Assembly: GCA_001972305.1 (NCBI GenBank)
Contig: BDDD01002958.1
Span: forward strand, 6,854-70,853
Length of the DNA stretch: 64,000 nt
Reading direction: 5' to 3'
Source of the DNA: Cephalotus follicularis
Lineage: Eukaryota > Streptophyta > Magnoliopsida > Oxalidales > Cephalotaceae
Shown here: positions 12,901-23,491 of the stretch, piece after piece
Numbering within the stretch: the first letter of the stretch is position 1
Layout of the letters: each line of letters starts with the position of its first letter
Program-made: the position numbers and the translations under genes
The notes under the pieces: model-generated
Told to the model about the DNA's origin: nothing
Databases searched by the model: none
What the model saw: the letters and a program-made list of their open reading frames with translations, nothing else

Positions 12901-13823
12901 GTAGTCTAACCTCTTGATCGCTCATTGAAGGTCTAAATTCTTTGTATCCATGGCTTACCAATGGAGAAGTTGATTCTCAACTTTTCCTTACAAGTATAGC
13001 CTAAGTTTTGTGAAGCCAACTTCAAAGGTCGATCACTAGTTAATATTATGCAATAATACCATTGCAAAGTTGGTACTTAGTTGTCATTGCATGGTAAAGT
13101 ATTCTACTTGATCAAACACTATTTGGGAAGGATGAAGCCATTTTCACATATTCACTTTCATACAAGAACTGCATAATTTAACAAAGCCTAAAAAATTTGT
13201 ACTTTATTTAGATAATGGTTGCTTTAGTCAATATTATATGATGCAACTCTTTTTTTCTGGCAAAATTTCAGATCCTAAAGGAGTTCCTTAGTTTCGCTGA
13301 AGGTGAAGTGAGATCATTGGCTTCACTTTATTCAAGTGTGGTACGAGTGGACCTGTGTTTTGAGAAGTTGCTTTTAGACACCTCTGGTGTTCTTCTAAGA
13401 ATAATGTATGTAAATTACTATTTGATTTTTATTTTTTCAGGGTAGGAGTGCAGATGCTTTGGCTCTATATTTTGGGGAAGATCCTGCCCGTTGCCCTTTT
13501 GAGCAAGGTACTTTTATTCTTGATGGTTTTGTTTCATTAATGTAACTGTTAATGCTGCAATAGAAACTGAAATAAAAGCAAAATCTAAAACTTATGTATA
13601 TATATTCTCGTAGTCTTAATTCGGAAATTATCCTGTAGTTGTATCTACTTTGCTCAACTTTGTGAGGATGTTTGTCCGAGCGCATGAGGAAAACTGCAAG
13701 AAGCTCGAATTTGAAAAGAAGAAAGCACAGAAGGATGCAGAAAATGAAAAATTGAAGAGTGTTCCCAAAAAGGAGTCTCAAAAATTGATAGGGTCTCCTA
13801 TCAAGAGTGGCAGCATCAAATGA
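2892..13823 (+). CDS. FH20: class II formin-like protein (PTEN-like, FH1, FH2), FH18/FH20 type
   Basis: Formins nucleate and elongate actin filaments; plant class II members carry an N-terminal PTEN-like module thought to target membranes. I model 17 exons: 2892-2964, 4164-4864, 5496-5717, 5808-7417, 7531-7660, 7838-7909, 8252-8350, 8565-8606, 9594-9674, 9767-9817, 9907-9988, 12158-12252, 12348-12419, 12510-12626, 13272-13340, 13441-13507 and 13639-13823. The total is 3768 nt and 1255 aa, with phase kept throughout. The start MALFRKFFYRKPPDGLLEIS is the family's usual N-terminus. Phosphatase-like domain: about aa 10-190, with HCERGGWP at 125-132. C2-like domain: about 199-337. FH1 proline-rich region: about 550-815. 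FH2: from about 840 (KPYHWLK) through GNALNHGTARG to near the end, with a lysine/glutamate-rich tail. The active-site arginine is replaced by proline, so catalysis is unlikely. FH18 versus FH20 orthology is not settled; the symbol is approximate. Confidence 0.95.
3854..3916. repeat. (TC)n(AC)n(GC)n microsatellite in formin intron 1
   Basis: A run of TC dinucleotides passes into AC dinucleotides and ends in GCGCGC. It lies in the first intron. The minus-strand frame that reads through it is an artefact of the repeat. Confidence 0.9.
8764..9326. repeat. degenerate tandem array (about 155-bp unit) in formin intron 8
   Basis: About three and a half diverged copies of a unit of roughly 150-160 bp. 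Each has a GTTTAATTGC/ATGTTGAAA-like stretch followed by a short palindrome such as GCGCTATTATGAATAGCG. The palindromes are at about 8863-8881, 9048-9064, 9203-9220 and 9293-9311. A T15G16 run interrupts the array. It has no coding potential and is probably an old transposon-derived array. Confidence 0.55.
8911..8941 (+). repeat. T15-G16 homopolymer junction
   Basis: Fifteen T followed by sixteen G, inside formin intron 8. A run of this length is a likely site of sequencing or assembly length error and could form a G-quadruplex. Confidence 0.85.
9818..9906 (+). other. GC-AG intron of the formin gene
   Basis: Exon 10 ends with GAAGAG and is followed by GCAAGT. The next exon starts with GTCCGAAATTC after CACCAG. 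Only the GC donor at 9818-9819 keeps the conserved FH2 sequence AAEE-VRNS continuous, so this intron uses the GC-AG class rather than GT-AG. The GCAAGT context is the usual one for GC donors. Confidence 0.85.
10223..10870. mobile_element. hAT-like non-autonomous repeat remnant in formin intron 11
   Basis: Starts near TAGGGTGGGCAATC, a hAT-style terminus. It contains many AAACGGGTT, AACCCGTTTAATAAACGG and CGTGTTAAA words in both orientations, a composition common in plant hAT-type MITEs. The right terminus and target duplication are not clear, so the limits are approximate. Confidence 0.4.
11638..11945. mobile_element. GGACCGG-type MITE remnant in formin intron 11
   Basis: Imperfect terminal inverted repeats can be seen: TAGTAATCAGAATCGGACCG on the left and, in reverse complement, TAGTTATTAAACTCGGACCG on the right. 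The interior is rich in CCGGT and GACCGG. No convincing target duplication was found. Related in composition to 735-905. Confidence 0.45.
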
Positions 13824-14781
13824 TCAAATATGTACTAATGAATGACATGCGCCATACTCTCTTGATCAACCACAAGCTGTTTCTCTATAGATCAAATATA
13901 TTTTCCCCCTCTAATGGATGGAAATCCTTCCAAAGTCTGAGGAACATATTAAAACCGGAGACACTGCACTGATTATGATATGGAGAAAAATGTTCTATCT
14001 TGACAGTAAAAATGAAGGGTTAATGACATGTAGGTGGCATGCATGTACATTAAAACTGGTAAGCTCTGGTATCACTTGGGATAACCTGCTGTTTTTTGTG
14101 TCTTTAGATTCTTGTTTGTGACATTGTTTAATATTGTATACTTTTTTTTGGAGCAGATTATTCACTGGAGTTGATGCAGCCTATTATTCCACAAGCCACT
14201 TTTAAGAGAATGTGGTAGTTTTGTTTCCCATTTAAAATTTTAGAATGTTACATTATTTCTTCTGTATATTTTTGAAGTTTTAGAGGGATGTTGTAAATGT
14301 TGATATATAATAGCAATAGCAATAGCAAATTTCTTCTTTTTTTTTCTCATTGGAGTTGATGTCTTCATGATATGGCACATGTTACTCTGTTGCGTTACTT
14401 AGGCCCAGTTGTTATCTTTCCTTTAAATCATTTTTGGGCTTTTTCACCACAGTTTATTGTCAGCGTTACTAGTCACGACTTGTAGTCCACATCAAGAGTA
14501 TTGTTCATTTGATGACACACACGGGGATACCGCCCGTCGGTGAGCACACGGGAGTAGGGATCTATTTGTGTTTGGAAGTCAGCATCTATTTGTATTTGGG
14601 TCTTTGGCTTTTTTATTTATTTATTGTAACTTACTTAAATCAGGTTTTTTTTTTTAAAGTTAGTATAGATACTTCCCTTTAGGAATGAAACATGTAACGA
14701 CTTGTGATGTACTATTTTAAAGAAAAAACCCTTGGCAAGTTATAGTCCACAAGTGGGATTAATATGGATAAATCTTGTCAG

Positions 14782-14815
<34 letters not shown>

Positions 14816-15785
14816 TTTCTCTTTTGTTTGTGTGATTAGTAACCAAGTCGAATCTAACAGATAACACATTCAAATACTTAACTAGTTAATTGTGGGATTG
14901 TGCGCAAATATATGGTGTGTAGCTCTATAGAGCACAAATTTGAGATTTCTACTTAACATGCTTTTTGGAGCTATTATAACTATTATCCGGAAGTGTTGAG
15001 GTTCGAAGTGTCTTTTGTCTGTTTTGCAGTGAAAAAAGGAGAAAGTTATTATATCAAATGATCTACAACCTAATTATACGAGGGCCTTTTAAATGCGTTT
15101 GGTTTGAGTTTTTATTTTAGAAGGAATGAAATCACGTTCCTAAGCATTTCATTTCTTAGGAAAAGGATTTCCTTTGATTTTTGGTGAAATAATATTTTTA
15201 TGTTTCATGTGAATATTTAGGTTGTATAGGGATCATATTCTTAAGTATCTTTTCTAAATCTGTTAACTAAACTCGAACATCTCTGACATGAGAATCACAT
15301 TTTCAGAAATATTGAAAGAAAATTCGAACCAAGTATAAACTTAATGTAATTGGTTAAGGAGTTAGTGAAAACTTTAAGATTAAGTTTATTACTTTTAGGA
15401 TAAAACTATAATTAGTGACTTCTTAGAAAGTCTAATAAATCAATCAATAATAATGATAAAACTGTAAATCTCATATGAGGTAAAATAAACAATTTCTCAC
15501 GTGGTGTAGTCAGTTCGTTACATTCATGTGAGAATATATAATAGTATTTAAGAGTAGACAAATCTGTAATTTGGGTTTATAATTACAGACTTCGTTCCAT
15601 TTAGCATATACTCTACAATGCCATTTTTAAAAAATTGAAATATACGTACTCTTCAATTCTAATTACACTTTAAGCAATAATATTTATAAATAATACTGGG
15701 AATTGTTTTTCCCGGTTGTTGTGTGTGAGCAATGTGTGTAACCTACATTCACAACATTTTTGGTATATACAGGCTGGTCATGGGT
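13824..15785. other. formin 3' region and intergenic spacer
   Basis: The first 300-500 bases after the formin stop codon probably hold its 3' UTR. The rest is AT-rich with a (TC)n microsatellite at about 14784-14813. No gene, transposon end or RNA gene was recognised. Confidence 0.5.
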
Positions 15786-15898
15786 AATTGAGCCTGCAAC
15801 TGCTGCATCAAGAGAAAGTAAGAAGATAGGATCTTTGGTTAATGAAGCCACACATTCTTGAGTGATCTTGAGTTAGTGGTCGTAGTCTTGCACAAATT
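15786..15898 (-). pseudogene. out-of-frame C-terminal remnant of the first WRKY gene
   Basis: Read on the minus strand in a different frame from the open WRKY exon, this stretch encodes [20 protein letters not shown] and then GSI. That closely resembles the conserved C-terminal motif of group IIa WRKYs (compare [20 protein letters not shown] in the intact copy at 32.5 kb). It is separated from the open frame by a C6A8 run and also contains one in-frame TAA. This indicates that the ancestral C-terminus was lost by frameshift. Confidence 0.65.
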
Positions 15899-17140
15899 TT
15901 TTTTGGGGGGTCTTTTATTTTCTTGAATGGACCCAGAAAGAGAGAGATCAAGAGTAATAGGTGGTGAAGATAATGACATCCGTAGAGAACCATTAAGATC
16001 ATGGGTGTGTTCTCCTTCATATGTTGCAACAACTATTGAGTTGTCTTCCAAACACCTTTGAACCTTAAAAATAGAATAATGTGAAGCATGCATTAGTTTA
16101 TATTATTATTCTATAACTTACCGTTAAGAAAATTACATGGAAGTGCTCCCATCAGTTACTATAATTTGTGATGCTTAAGATTTTTAGCTTTTCAAGCAAT
16201 TAATATCGAAGATATGATTTATATATATTTTTTTTAATTTAATCGATAAATTTGATATTTTATCAATGTTGAATTATTCATGTCCATTTTCACTATTAAT
16301 TAAACCTTTAATTATTACATTTGTACATATATAAACATACCTTCTTTTTAACAGGACATCCTGTCGGAGCCATAGAACATCTAAAATAAGCTCTTGGTGA
16401 AGGATTATCTTTCGTCACCTTCTGACCGTATTTCCTCCATTGATATCCATCTTTCACCACCTAAGTTGATAGTAAAAAAGATTATAAGATAAATTTTACC
16501 AATTAACTAAATTGACATGCATTTAGGTTTTTATTATTATCATTAATATAATTATCTAAACGTATCATTAATCAAAGTGACTTACTAGGCTGTCCTTAGA
16601 TTCAGTTCTCACAACAATTTGTGACGCCTTTGCTATGGGAACTTCAATTCTTGCTATCTTTTTTATGTCATTGGTGTAGTATGGACCAATTTGAGATAAA
16701 TTGCTTCCTACTTGTTGTAGCTTCATTTCTTGAATATGTGCTTCGATGATGTTGCATTTACTATGCATAACTTGAAGCATGAACCTGAGATTTTCATTCA
16801 CCTTTCTTAAGCGTTCCAATTCTGCTTGGAGAGATTCCACCTAAAATAAAAAAACCATTTAATCATGTTAGTTCCAAAATATATATATCTTTAAATAAGT
16901 CAGTTTTTATGAATAATGAGCTAAAAAATAAGGGATAATTGATTCCGAGTATAAGCATACATTCACCAAAAATCGAACCTAAAACCCAGTATATACAATT
17001 ACGGAAGAAATTAATCACATTCAACATAAGTACATATTAAGCTACTTGTATACATGGGGACATTTCAAGATAAGAGATCACACTAGTTAATTTCTAAAAT
17101 AAACCCATATACGTACTCTTTCACAGGCATGAGCATCCAT
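15839..17140 (-). CDS. WRKY transcription factor, group IIa-like, probably degenerating
   Basis: WRKY proteins bind W-box DNA (TTGAC). Exons read on the minus strand: 17140-17117 (MDAHACER), 16840-16586, 16460-16341 and 16063-15839, all joined in phase, about 207 aa. The second exon gives a leucine-zipper-like coiled coil starting [18 protein letters not shown]. The third carries [20 protein letters not shown] and the first half of the zinc finger; the fourth carries [20 protein letters not shown], ending H-x-H. The VQR-type intron position is that of groups IIa/IIb. Oddities: the finger reads C-SMAPTG-C, one residue more than the usual CX5C, and the conserved C-terminus lies out of frame just downstream. 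The first exon is tentative, because upstream in-frame codons continue for about 13 residues without another ATG. It may be a pseudogene or a truncated product. Confidence 0.75.
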
Positions 17141-17421
17141 GAATAGAGAGAGCTTCAATATGGATGATAATTGAGTTGATAATCCGCACCGTTAATTATT
17201 AGAAGAAATTGAAATGAAATGTATGTGAAGAATGAATACTCTCATTGCAGTAGGTGTGTCTTTAAACTAAAAGGCCGTTTTCTTGACGCAGCCTGCCACA
17301 GTAGTCATCAAATAAGACCAATGTGATGGCTGCTGCGTTAAAATGAAAGAGGAAGTGAATATATTTGGTCTCAGTTCTTAGAAGACTAGCTATTTTTGAA
17401 ATCAAACCCCCATGTGTTAGA
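17141..17421. other. upstream region of the first WRKY gene, cut by the copia insertion
   Basis: Only about 280 bases separate the proposed WRKY start from the copia 5' LTR, so the native promoter is likely displaced. A weak inverted repeat TTGACGCAGC/GCTGCGTTAA lies at about 17283-17341. No TATA box could be assigned with confidence. Confidence 0.4.
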
Positions 17422-18149
17422 TGTTGGGTGGGTCCTACTTAATTAATATGGTGAGCTTATGCCATAGTTCCTAGTTTATTTAGAGTATGAATTCTAGTCC
17501 AATTAGAACGAGGCAAGATATGGTAACACAGTGGTAAATTTATAATTTTCTATTTTATTTTGGATCACTTAACAGATCCTTATCTAAGGGTCTTGAAATA
17601 CGTGTATTTCGTAAACTTTTGGATAAGAATTTATTGAATAGTATAAGATAAGATAACAGAGCATGATTTTATTTTTGCCACAACATTAGGCAAAAAGGGG
17701 AGAAACTATAGTAGTGACATAAGAGAACCAATACTAGGTTCTTACGCTTTTAGTGGAGACTGAACGGTGAGATTAATTCGGATTGAACCAAAATTTGGAC
17801 GGGTGATTCGTGACATCGCGCTCTCGACATCTAGCGGTTTTGATTTCAGTTTTGACTTCTTTTTGGTCAGGTTTGACATATCCACTTTGGTTAAGACTAT
17901 TTATTAGTATTGTTGTGATCCACCTATACTTGGCGAAGTTTATTGTTAACCAACAATATTTTAGTGATCCCTACGTGGTAGGAAAACTAGATTGTAATCC
18001 CATTATCATTGTCATAGTGGAAGTTTTTTTGGACTAGAGTTCCATGGTTTTTTCCTCAATTTGGAGGGTTTTTCACGTTAAAATCTTGGTGTCTTATTTA
18101 TTGTGTTTTTGATAATTGCTTCCATTATTTGGTGTGATTTTTCCCAACA
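17422..18149 (+). repeat. copia 5' LTR
   Basis: TGTTGGGTG to CCCAACA, 728 bp. It aligns with 28016-28618 over long stretches, for example GGCAAAAAGGGGAGAA and GGTGTGATTTTTC. It is about 125 bp longer because of a segment around 17500-17660 that the 3' copy lacks. Confidence 0.93.
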
Positions 18150-18152
18150 AAG

Positions 18153-18164
18153 TGGTATCAAAAC
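18153..18164 (+). other. copia primer binding site
   Basis: TGGTATCAAAAC starts three bases after the 5' LTR. It resembles TGGTATCAGAGC, the site complementary to the 3' end of initiator methionine tRNA used by many plant retrotransposons. Confidence 0.8.
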
Positions 18165-18189
18165 CATGTTCAGTAATCCTGTTCAGAAT

Positions 18190-19207
18190 GGAAGAATCAA
18201 GTGTATATGAGAACAAGCTATTGAAGCTGAAGCCTTAAAATTATTCCATATGGAAGACAGTTATGGAAGATTTGCTCTGTAGCAAGGAATTGCTTGACCC
18301 TATTGATATGTAAGGACTCAAACCAGTAGAGACATAAGATGCAGATTGGGAGAAACTAAATCTTAAAGTTGTTGCCATGATTAGACAATGTGTGGATCAC
18401 AGTATTATCCATCATATCGCTCAGTGAGATCGATGCTTTCGCGCTTTGGAGAAAATTGGATGATATGTATGAGAGCAAGAATTCACAAAATAAAGCCTTC
18501 ATGATTAGGAGGCTTATGCATATGAGACTATAGAATGGATAAAATGTCACCGAGTACCTCAGAAAGTTTCAGCAAGTGGTGAATCAGTTAATTGCTATGA
18601 AAATTGACTTTGGTGACGAAGTTCAAGCGTTGATCCTCTTGGGTTCTTTGTCAGATAGCTGTGAAACCCTATTCATAGCTGTTAATAACTCAGTGCCAAA
18701 TGGGAAAGTGACAATGAATAAGAATAAGGTCACGGAGAGTATACTTAACAAGCCAAATAAGACGAAACAACATGGGACTTCTAATTCACACTCTAAGCCC
18801 TTGTTACAGAAAAAACGAGGGAGAAGTAAAAGTAGAACTTCATATAATTGAGACAAGTCTAGAGGAAGTTCCAAGCCTAGAAAAAGTAAAAGTATTACTT
18901 GTTTATCAATGTGGTAAGGCTGGTCATATTATGAAAGAGTGCAGAATATTGAGAAGGGAGGAATCTGAAAAGAGAGACGAAGATAAGAAAGAAAAAGGGA
19001 AGCAGACAACTACAGTTGCATCTAAAGATGGTGATATTATGATTATGTTTGATAGCCTTTTTAACTTCTCATGTCATGATCCTACTTGGGTGGCAATACA
19101 TGTGTGTCCTGTTATGTCATTTCACGTAGAGAATTTTTCACATCTTACACTAGCAGTAACTATGGTTGTGTAAGGATGGCGAATGGTACAAGAGCACAAA
19201 TTGTTGG
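18190..19207 (+). pseudogene. copia gag and start of protease
   Basis: Broken frames give gag-like protein: LLKLKP near 18215, LITAMKIDFGDEVQAL-like at about 18590, a lysine/serine-rich linker, then a CCHC zinc knuckle (YQCGKAGHIMKEC at about 18903-18945). The first knuckle cysteine is put out of frame by an extra T. A protease-like stretch follows at about 19080-19200 (SNYGCVRMANGTRAQIVG in one frame). It stops at the nested gypsy element and resumes after 24178. Several in-frame stops make it non-functional. Confidence 0.85.
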
Positions 19208-19873
19208 TGTAATACCCGGAATTTTATAAATAATTAAAGGATGAAAATTGGGCCCAAAATGTATTGGGATATAAATTGAATTAATAAAGAATTGGGCTTG
19301 AAATATTATATGGTCTCGGGCCGATTGATAAATGGATAATGGAGGAATTTGGGCCTAAAACATGTTACTAGTGGGCTATGATATAGAAGAAAAGAAATAT
19401 GGGCTTTAAATAAGGTTTGGGCCGAAATCCATTGTGAAGAGGAAGAGAGTGTTGGATTAAATATGAATAGCCCAAAAATAAAAGAATTGTGCTGGAATTG
19501 TCTTAAGAAATCTAGAGCCTTCCACTTAAGGCTATAAATAGGAGAAAGAGTGAATGAGACGGGAGGTTGGCAAAATGGAGAAAAAGAAACAAGAGAGACA
19601 ATTTCTTCTCTCACTCTATTTGATCTCCTCATCTCCAATTTTGAAAGAGGCAAGGAAAGCATGACAAGGAGTAATGGAGGAGGAAGCAGAGAAGGAAAGA
19701 GCTCTCCAATTCCAGGTAGGATCTACTTCCTACTCAGTGTTCTTCCTCTATAAGTGTATTATTTCTAGAGCTATGGAAATGATGTTTTAATTTCCGCTGA
19801 ATATTAAATGAATGATACTGTTAGTGGCGCGTCAAACCTTGGGGGTTGACCCCTTGGGGTTTGGGGCGTTACA
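19208..19873 (+). repeat. nested gypsy 5' LTR (666 bp)
   Basis: Starts TGTAATACCC and ends GCGTTACA. A TATA-like CTATAAATAG lies at about 19541. It is nearly identical to 23492-24178 and lacks 21 nt present there after GAAATGATG. Confidence 0.95.
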
Positions 19874-19877
19874 GTTT

Positions 19878-19889
19878 TGGTATCAGAGC
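19878..19889 (+). other. nested gypsy primer binding site
   Basis: TGGTATCAGAGC, complementary to the 3' end of initiator methionine tRNA, four bases after the 5' LTR. Confidence 0.9.
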
Positions 19890-20161
19890 TGCGGTTCTCC
19901 TATTCTGGCTACCCCAGTAAGGAGTTCTCGGTTTATAAAGTCATTGCATGCGGACAAGCGAGCGGATATTAACCCTTAGAAGTTATACAAAAGGTGAAAT
20001 TAGACGGTCGTCGAAATGGAACTGCAAGTGGAGCAAGAACCGAGACGTCGAGTGGACGTACTCAAATTCTGAGAGATGCAGAAGAGGTGAATGTTACCCA
20101 AGAAATGGTAGCAAGGTCCATGACGTATGAAATGGATGAATGACTGATTAAAAGGGGATGC

Positions 20162-20217
20162 GGTTAACTATTTGTATATATACTGGTATGGGACGGTATA
20201 TATATATTTAGTCAACC
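20162..20217 (+). other. recurring hairpin, copy 1
   Basis: Arms GTATATATAC (20174-20183) and GTATATATAT enclose the 12-nt loop TGGTATGGGACG. Outer arms GGTTAACTA and TAGTCAACC also pair. It lies in the leader of the nested gypsy element, about 280 nt after the primer binding site. Confidence 0.7.
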
Positions 20218-20224
20218 ACTAGAT

Positions 20225-20278
20225 GTTAGCTATTTATGTATATGTTAGTATGGGACGACATATACATACCTAGTCAGC
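20225..20278 (+). other. recurring hairpin, copy 2
   Basis: Arms ATGTATATGT and ACATATACAT are perfectly complementary and enclose TAGTATGGGACG. Outer arms GTTAGCTA and TAGTCAGC largely pair. The stem sequence differs from copy 1 but pairing is kept while the loop is conserved. Confidence 0.7.
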
Positions 20279-20589
20279 TTCTAGATTCCCGATGGAGTGC
20301 TAAGATAGTAGAATGAGACTGAATGGATTACGATTGAATGGACTGTTATGGAATGGATTGTGAATAAACGAATTGAATGATTTCGGATTGCACGGTCACG
20401 GAAGGATTATGGAAGAAGAGGATTGTACAGCAACCTCGCTGGATTCCAGGTAGGATCTATCTCCTACTCAATAACTTATATGTACTGTCATGAATGCTAT
20501 AGTGGTGCGAATTCTGGAATATGGAAAATGATTGAGAAGGGTTGAATGGTTCTCTGAAACTTATGAGTATTAGGATTTAAGGGAGATTA

Positions 20590-22110
20590 TATATATATAT
20601 CGGCTGTAGTGCGATGTGGGCGTGTGGCAGGCAATATTATGCACTGCACACCCACAGTACAGCGTTAGACAGCCGAGCACTCACAAATAGGCATTCTATG
20701 TACACAATATCATGCGCACCAGAGCTAGCCACCAATACGCTCGAGCTCCTCATCATAGGCATGCGTTTTGCAAAGCTCCCCCTGTGCATGCGTTCACGCA
20801 TGCATCGACCTGGTCGAGCTCTCCATGTCATGAGCGTACGATGTCATAGCCGAGCTCTCCATGATGTGCGCCCTAAGCTCTCAGGTGTGCCAGTCCTGCA
20901 GATGCTGAACATGACCTTTAACCATGCGTGCGCCCTGGCATTCATGCGCTGAGGGTGCAACGCAATGTGTCCAAGGAATACTTCCGAGGATGCCAATATG
21001 CCATGCATGTCTACATGCGCCGAATTCCACTACTCACTGTTATGCGTCCGAGAACGCACGCCGAGGACGCATCAACGCTAATGCCCGAGGACGCTGGAAG
21101 GGGGATGTACCAGTACCATGTGCTGAGATGTGATGCGCCATATATCCAAGGCGCCAGAGTCCTCCTCTGCCATGCAACGCGCCATTGTTGTCCTCTGCAA
21201 CTCCCAGGGAAACCATGTACAGAGGACATCATTGTCCTCTGCCATGCGTTCTATCCCCTGCAAGACACAGAGGGCGCCAAGGCTGAGCTTTCCACGATCC
21301 CCTTCGTGTACGCCCGAGGTGCTGGGGATGCCAGTACCAAGCTCTTTACGTTCATTGCACACGCCCGAGGTGCCATTAGTGTTGTGCATGGCTCTCTCTC
21401 CACTGCATGAGCCCGAGAAGCCAGGATACCGAGGATGAAAGGTGCCCATCTCTTCATTGTCCGGAGCATACATCCCGAGCATGCATCCTCGCACCAAGTG
21501 TGGAGTCGTCCCCATGGAGCTGTGCCGAGATGCGCCCGAGGTGCAGACCATGACCTCCAACGCCATGCGCCAGTGTAGGACGCCATCACTGCCACGCATG
21601 TGTCTCCTCTGCCCTGAGCCGAGCATGCAACGCATGCTAGTGCTCCACTGTCCATGCAATAAAGAAACAGAGGACACGCCAGTGGCAGAGGATGCACCAG
21701 TGTAGTGCATCTCTGTCTACATGCATGCGTCCTAAGGCACTGAGCGTTTCTCTACTATGGGCGTCACCCTCTGCCATGCGCCCAATGCATGCGAGCTCAT
21801 CCTCTGCCATACCGAGCTCTTCCCTGACGTGCGTGTTGAGTATGCCAGACGCACTTAGCGTGCTACGGAGTGCCCAAGCATGGCATCCATGCACCATGCG
21901 CCCAAACTTTCCCTGCATGCTTTATTAGCATGCAACGCCAACTGCCAGAGCTCTCCATGCACGCCAAGCTTCCCTCTGCCTAGTGCCGTGTGGTGCTCCC
22001 TTATGAGTCCAATGCATATGAGCATGGTGCCCAACAGTGCTCTTGAAAGGAAGGTAAGCGTGGTACCGTGCTGATGCTCTGCATGCGCCTATACACGCCT
22101 AGCGTCATAT
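20590..22110. repeat. GC-rich low-complexity block inside the nested gypsy element
   Basis: Composition changes sharply from AT-rich to GC-rich. Words such as CATGCG, GCCCGAGG, CCGAGCTCTCC and CTCTGCC recur irregularly. Long frames exist on both strands because stops are rare in this composition, but none shows a recognisable domain. Similar word use appears at 58.8-59.8 and 61.9-63.7 kb. Confidence 0.7.
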
Positions 22111-22559
22111 ATATACATAATGTGAGGATGGCTGCCAGAGTGTCAGTGGAAGGGGAAATAATAAAATATAGTGAAATGAATGCATGCAATGATAGTGTAG
22201 TGCGTATAAGGGATAATGTGCAGAAAGTAATTAAATCAATGGGAAAGTATTTTTGGATTCCTGATGATGAATTAATAAGATTCCGAGGTAATATTAGTAT
22301 TCTTAAAAGAATTGAGGGATGAGTTGCTGTCATACTCTCACCCTCCATGTTTTCGGTGCATCCGGTGATTAGCAAGGTGTACTGGGATCTGGAACTCATA
22401 ATGATATAAACAAAGAGTGAGCACCGTTACCACAGGGTTGCCTTGCTCTCAACTTACGGGATCGATGCCTACCCTGGGAGGAAAAGTGTATCAGAGCAGT
22501 ACAATAGGAAGCGTCTTGGTTTACCAAGAACAACAATCGACCTGAATGTTACATGAATA

Positions 22560-23010
22560 ATTACTGATCGCTCCTCTAAAAGTGCTATTCTCCTTGCGAT
22601 CAGAACTATCGACTCTCTTGAAGGGATAACAGCCTTGTACATTGAAGAGAATGTAAGGTTTCACGAAGTGTCGATACACGTGGTGTCTGACAGGGACCCT
22701 CGTCTTTGCGTCTCAATTCTGAGAAAATTACAAGCAAATCTGGGTACTCGACGGTGTTTCAACACTGTTTTTCATCCCCACAGTGATAATCAGTCTGGAA
22801 GAACCCCATTTTGTTAGTTGAAAGTGGGTGAACGGAGTCTTTTGGGACCAAAGTTGACACCGAAAGGCTGTCAACAATACGAAACAGAGCATAAAAGTCA
22901 TGCGGACTGCCGCATAAGGAAACTGGAAGGTACAATGGGAGACCAGGAAGGGCGAGAAATTCCCTATTGGCCTCCGATTTGATATCGGAGTGCGAAACAG
23001 AAGCATGATA
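22560..23010 (+). pseudogene. gypsy integrase remnant
   Basis: At about 22630-22800 one frame reads VRFHEVSIHVVSDRDPRLC, then FNTVFHPHSDNQSG. This is the gypsy integrase catalytic core with its VSDRDPRF and FHPQTDGQ signatures. Further downstream, WKVGERSLLGPKLTPKG and a SHADCRIRKLE-like stretch match the region after the core. Frameshifts and stops break it, and no reverse transcriptase or gag was recognised in the same element. Confidence 0.8.
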
Positions 23011-23261
23011 ATGAAAAAGGTGAGCGAAATTGATAAAATTTTGGGCAATGAGTCGATAACGAACTCACACCTTCTGAGATCAATAAATGAACTTAAATTA
23101 TGGTATGGACAAGAGGGTAATGGAAAGTGACAGAACTGTTGTGAACCTTATGGGTATAAGCGAATGGCCCTGCACATGAGACGAATGATTGAAGAATGTA
23201 CTGTTATAAAACATATGGCCAAAGACTGTACTGCTGCTGAATTGTATGTCTGGATGGTGTA

Positions 23262-23316
23262 CGTGGTTAATTCTTTATATATGCTGGTACGTTACGGTAT
23301 ACGTATTAGTTAGCCT
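23262..23316 (+). other. recurring hairpin, degenerate copy 3
   Basis: GGTTAATTC, TATATATGC, loop-like TGGTACGTTACG, then GTATACGTATTAGTTAGCC. It matches the family order of blocks, but stem pairing is weaker than in copies 1 and 2. It lies about 175 nt upstream of the 3' LTR. Confidence 0.5.
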
Positions 23317-23477
23317 CTAGACGATTATCAGCAGAATGAATTGAAACAACATGAAAGTGCATTGTTAGGTGTTACGGTAATGTCGTGAAAGTGAAAGCGC
23401 AGTGGAAGCGTGGAAATGATGTAACAGTGATGTATCCTCACCTGTTTTACCCTAGAATCTCGGGACGAGATTCTTCT

Positions 23478-23491
23478 AAGGGGGGGAGGAT
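23478..23491 (+). other. nested gypsy polypurine tract
   Basis: AAGGGGGGGAGGA-type purine run directly before the 3' LTR, preceded by GGGACGAGATTC as in many plant gypsy elements. Confidence 0.85.

Noticed and set aside
17283-17341. Inverted repeat upstream of the first WRKY gene as a miRNA precursor
   Set aside because: Only about 10 bp pair well, too short and interrupted for a precursor.
21078-21710. Long open frames on both strands in the 20.6-22.0 kb block (up to 210 codons)
   Set aside because: They follow from GC-rich repeated words with few stops, overlap on both strands, and show no domain or codon pattern.
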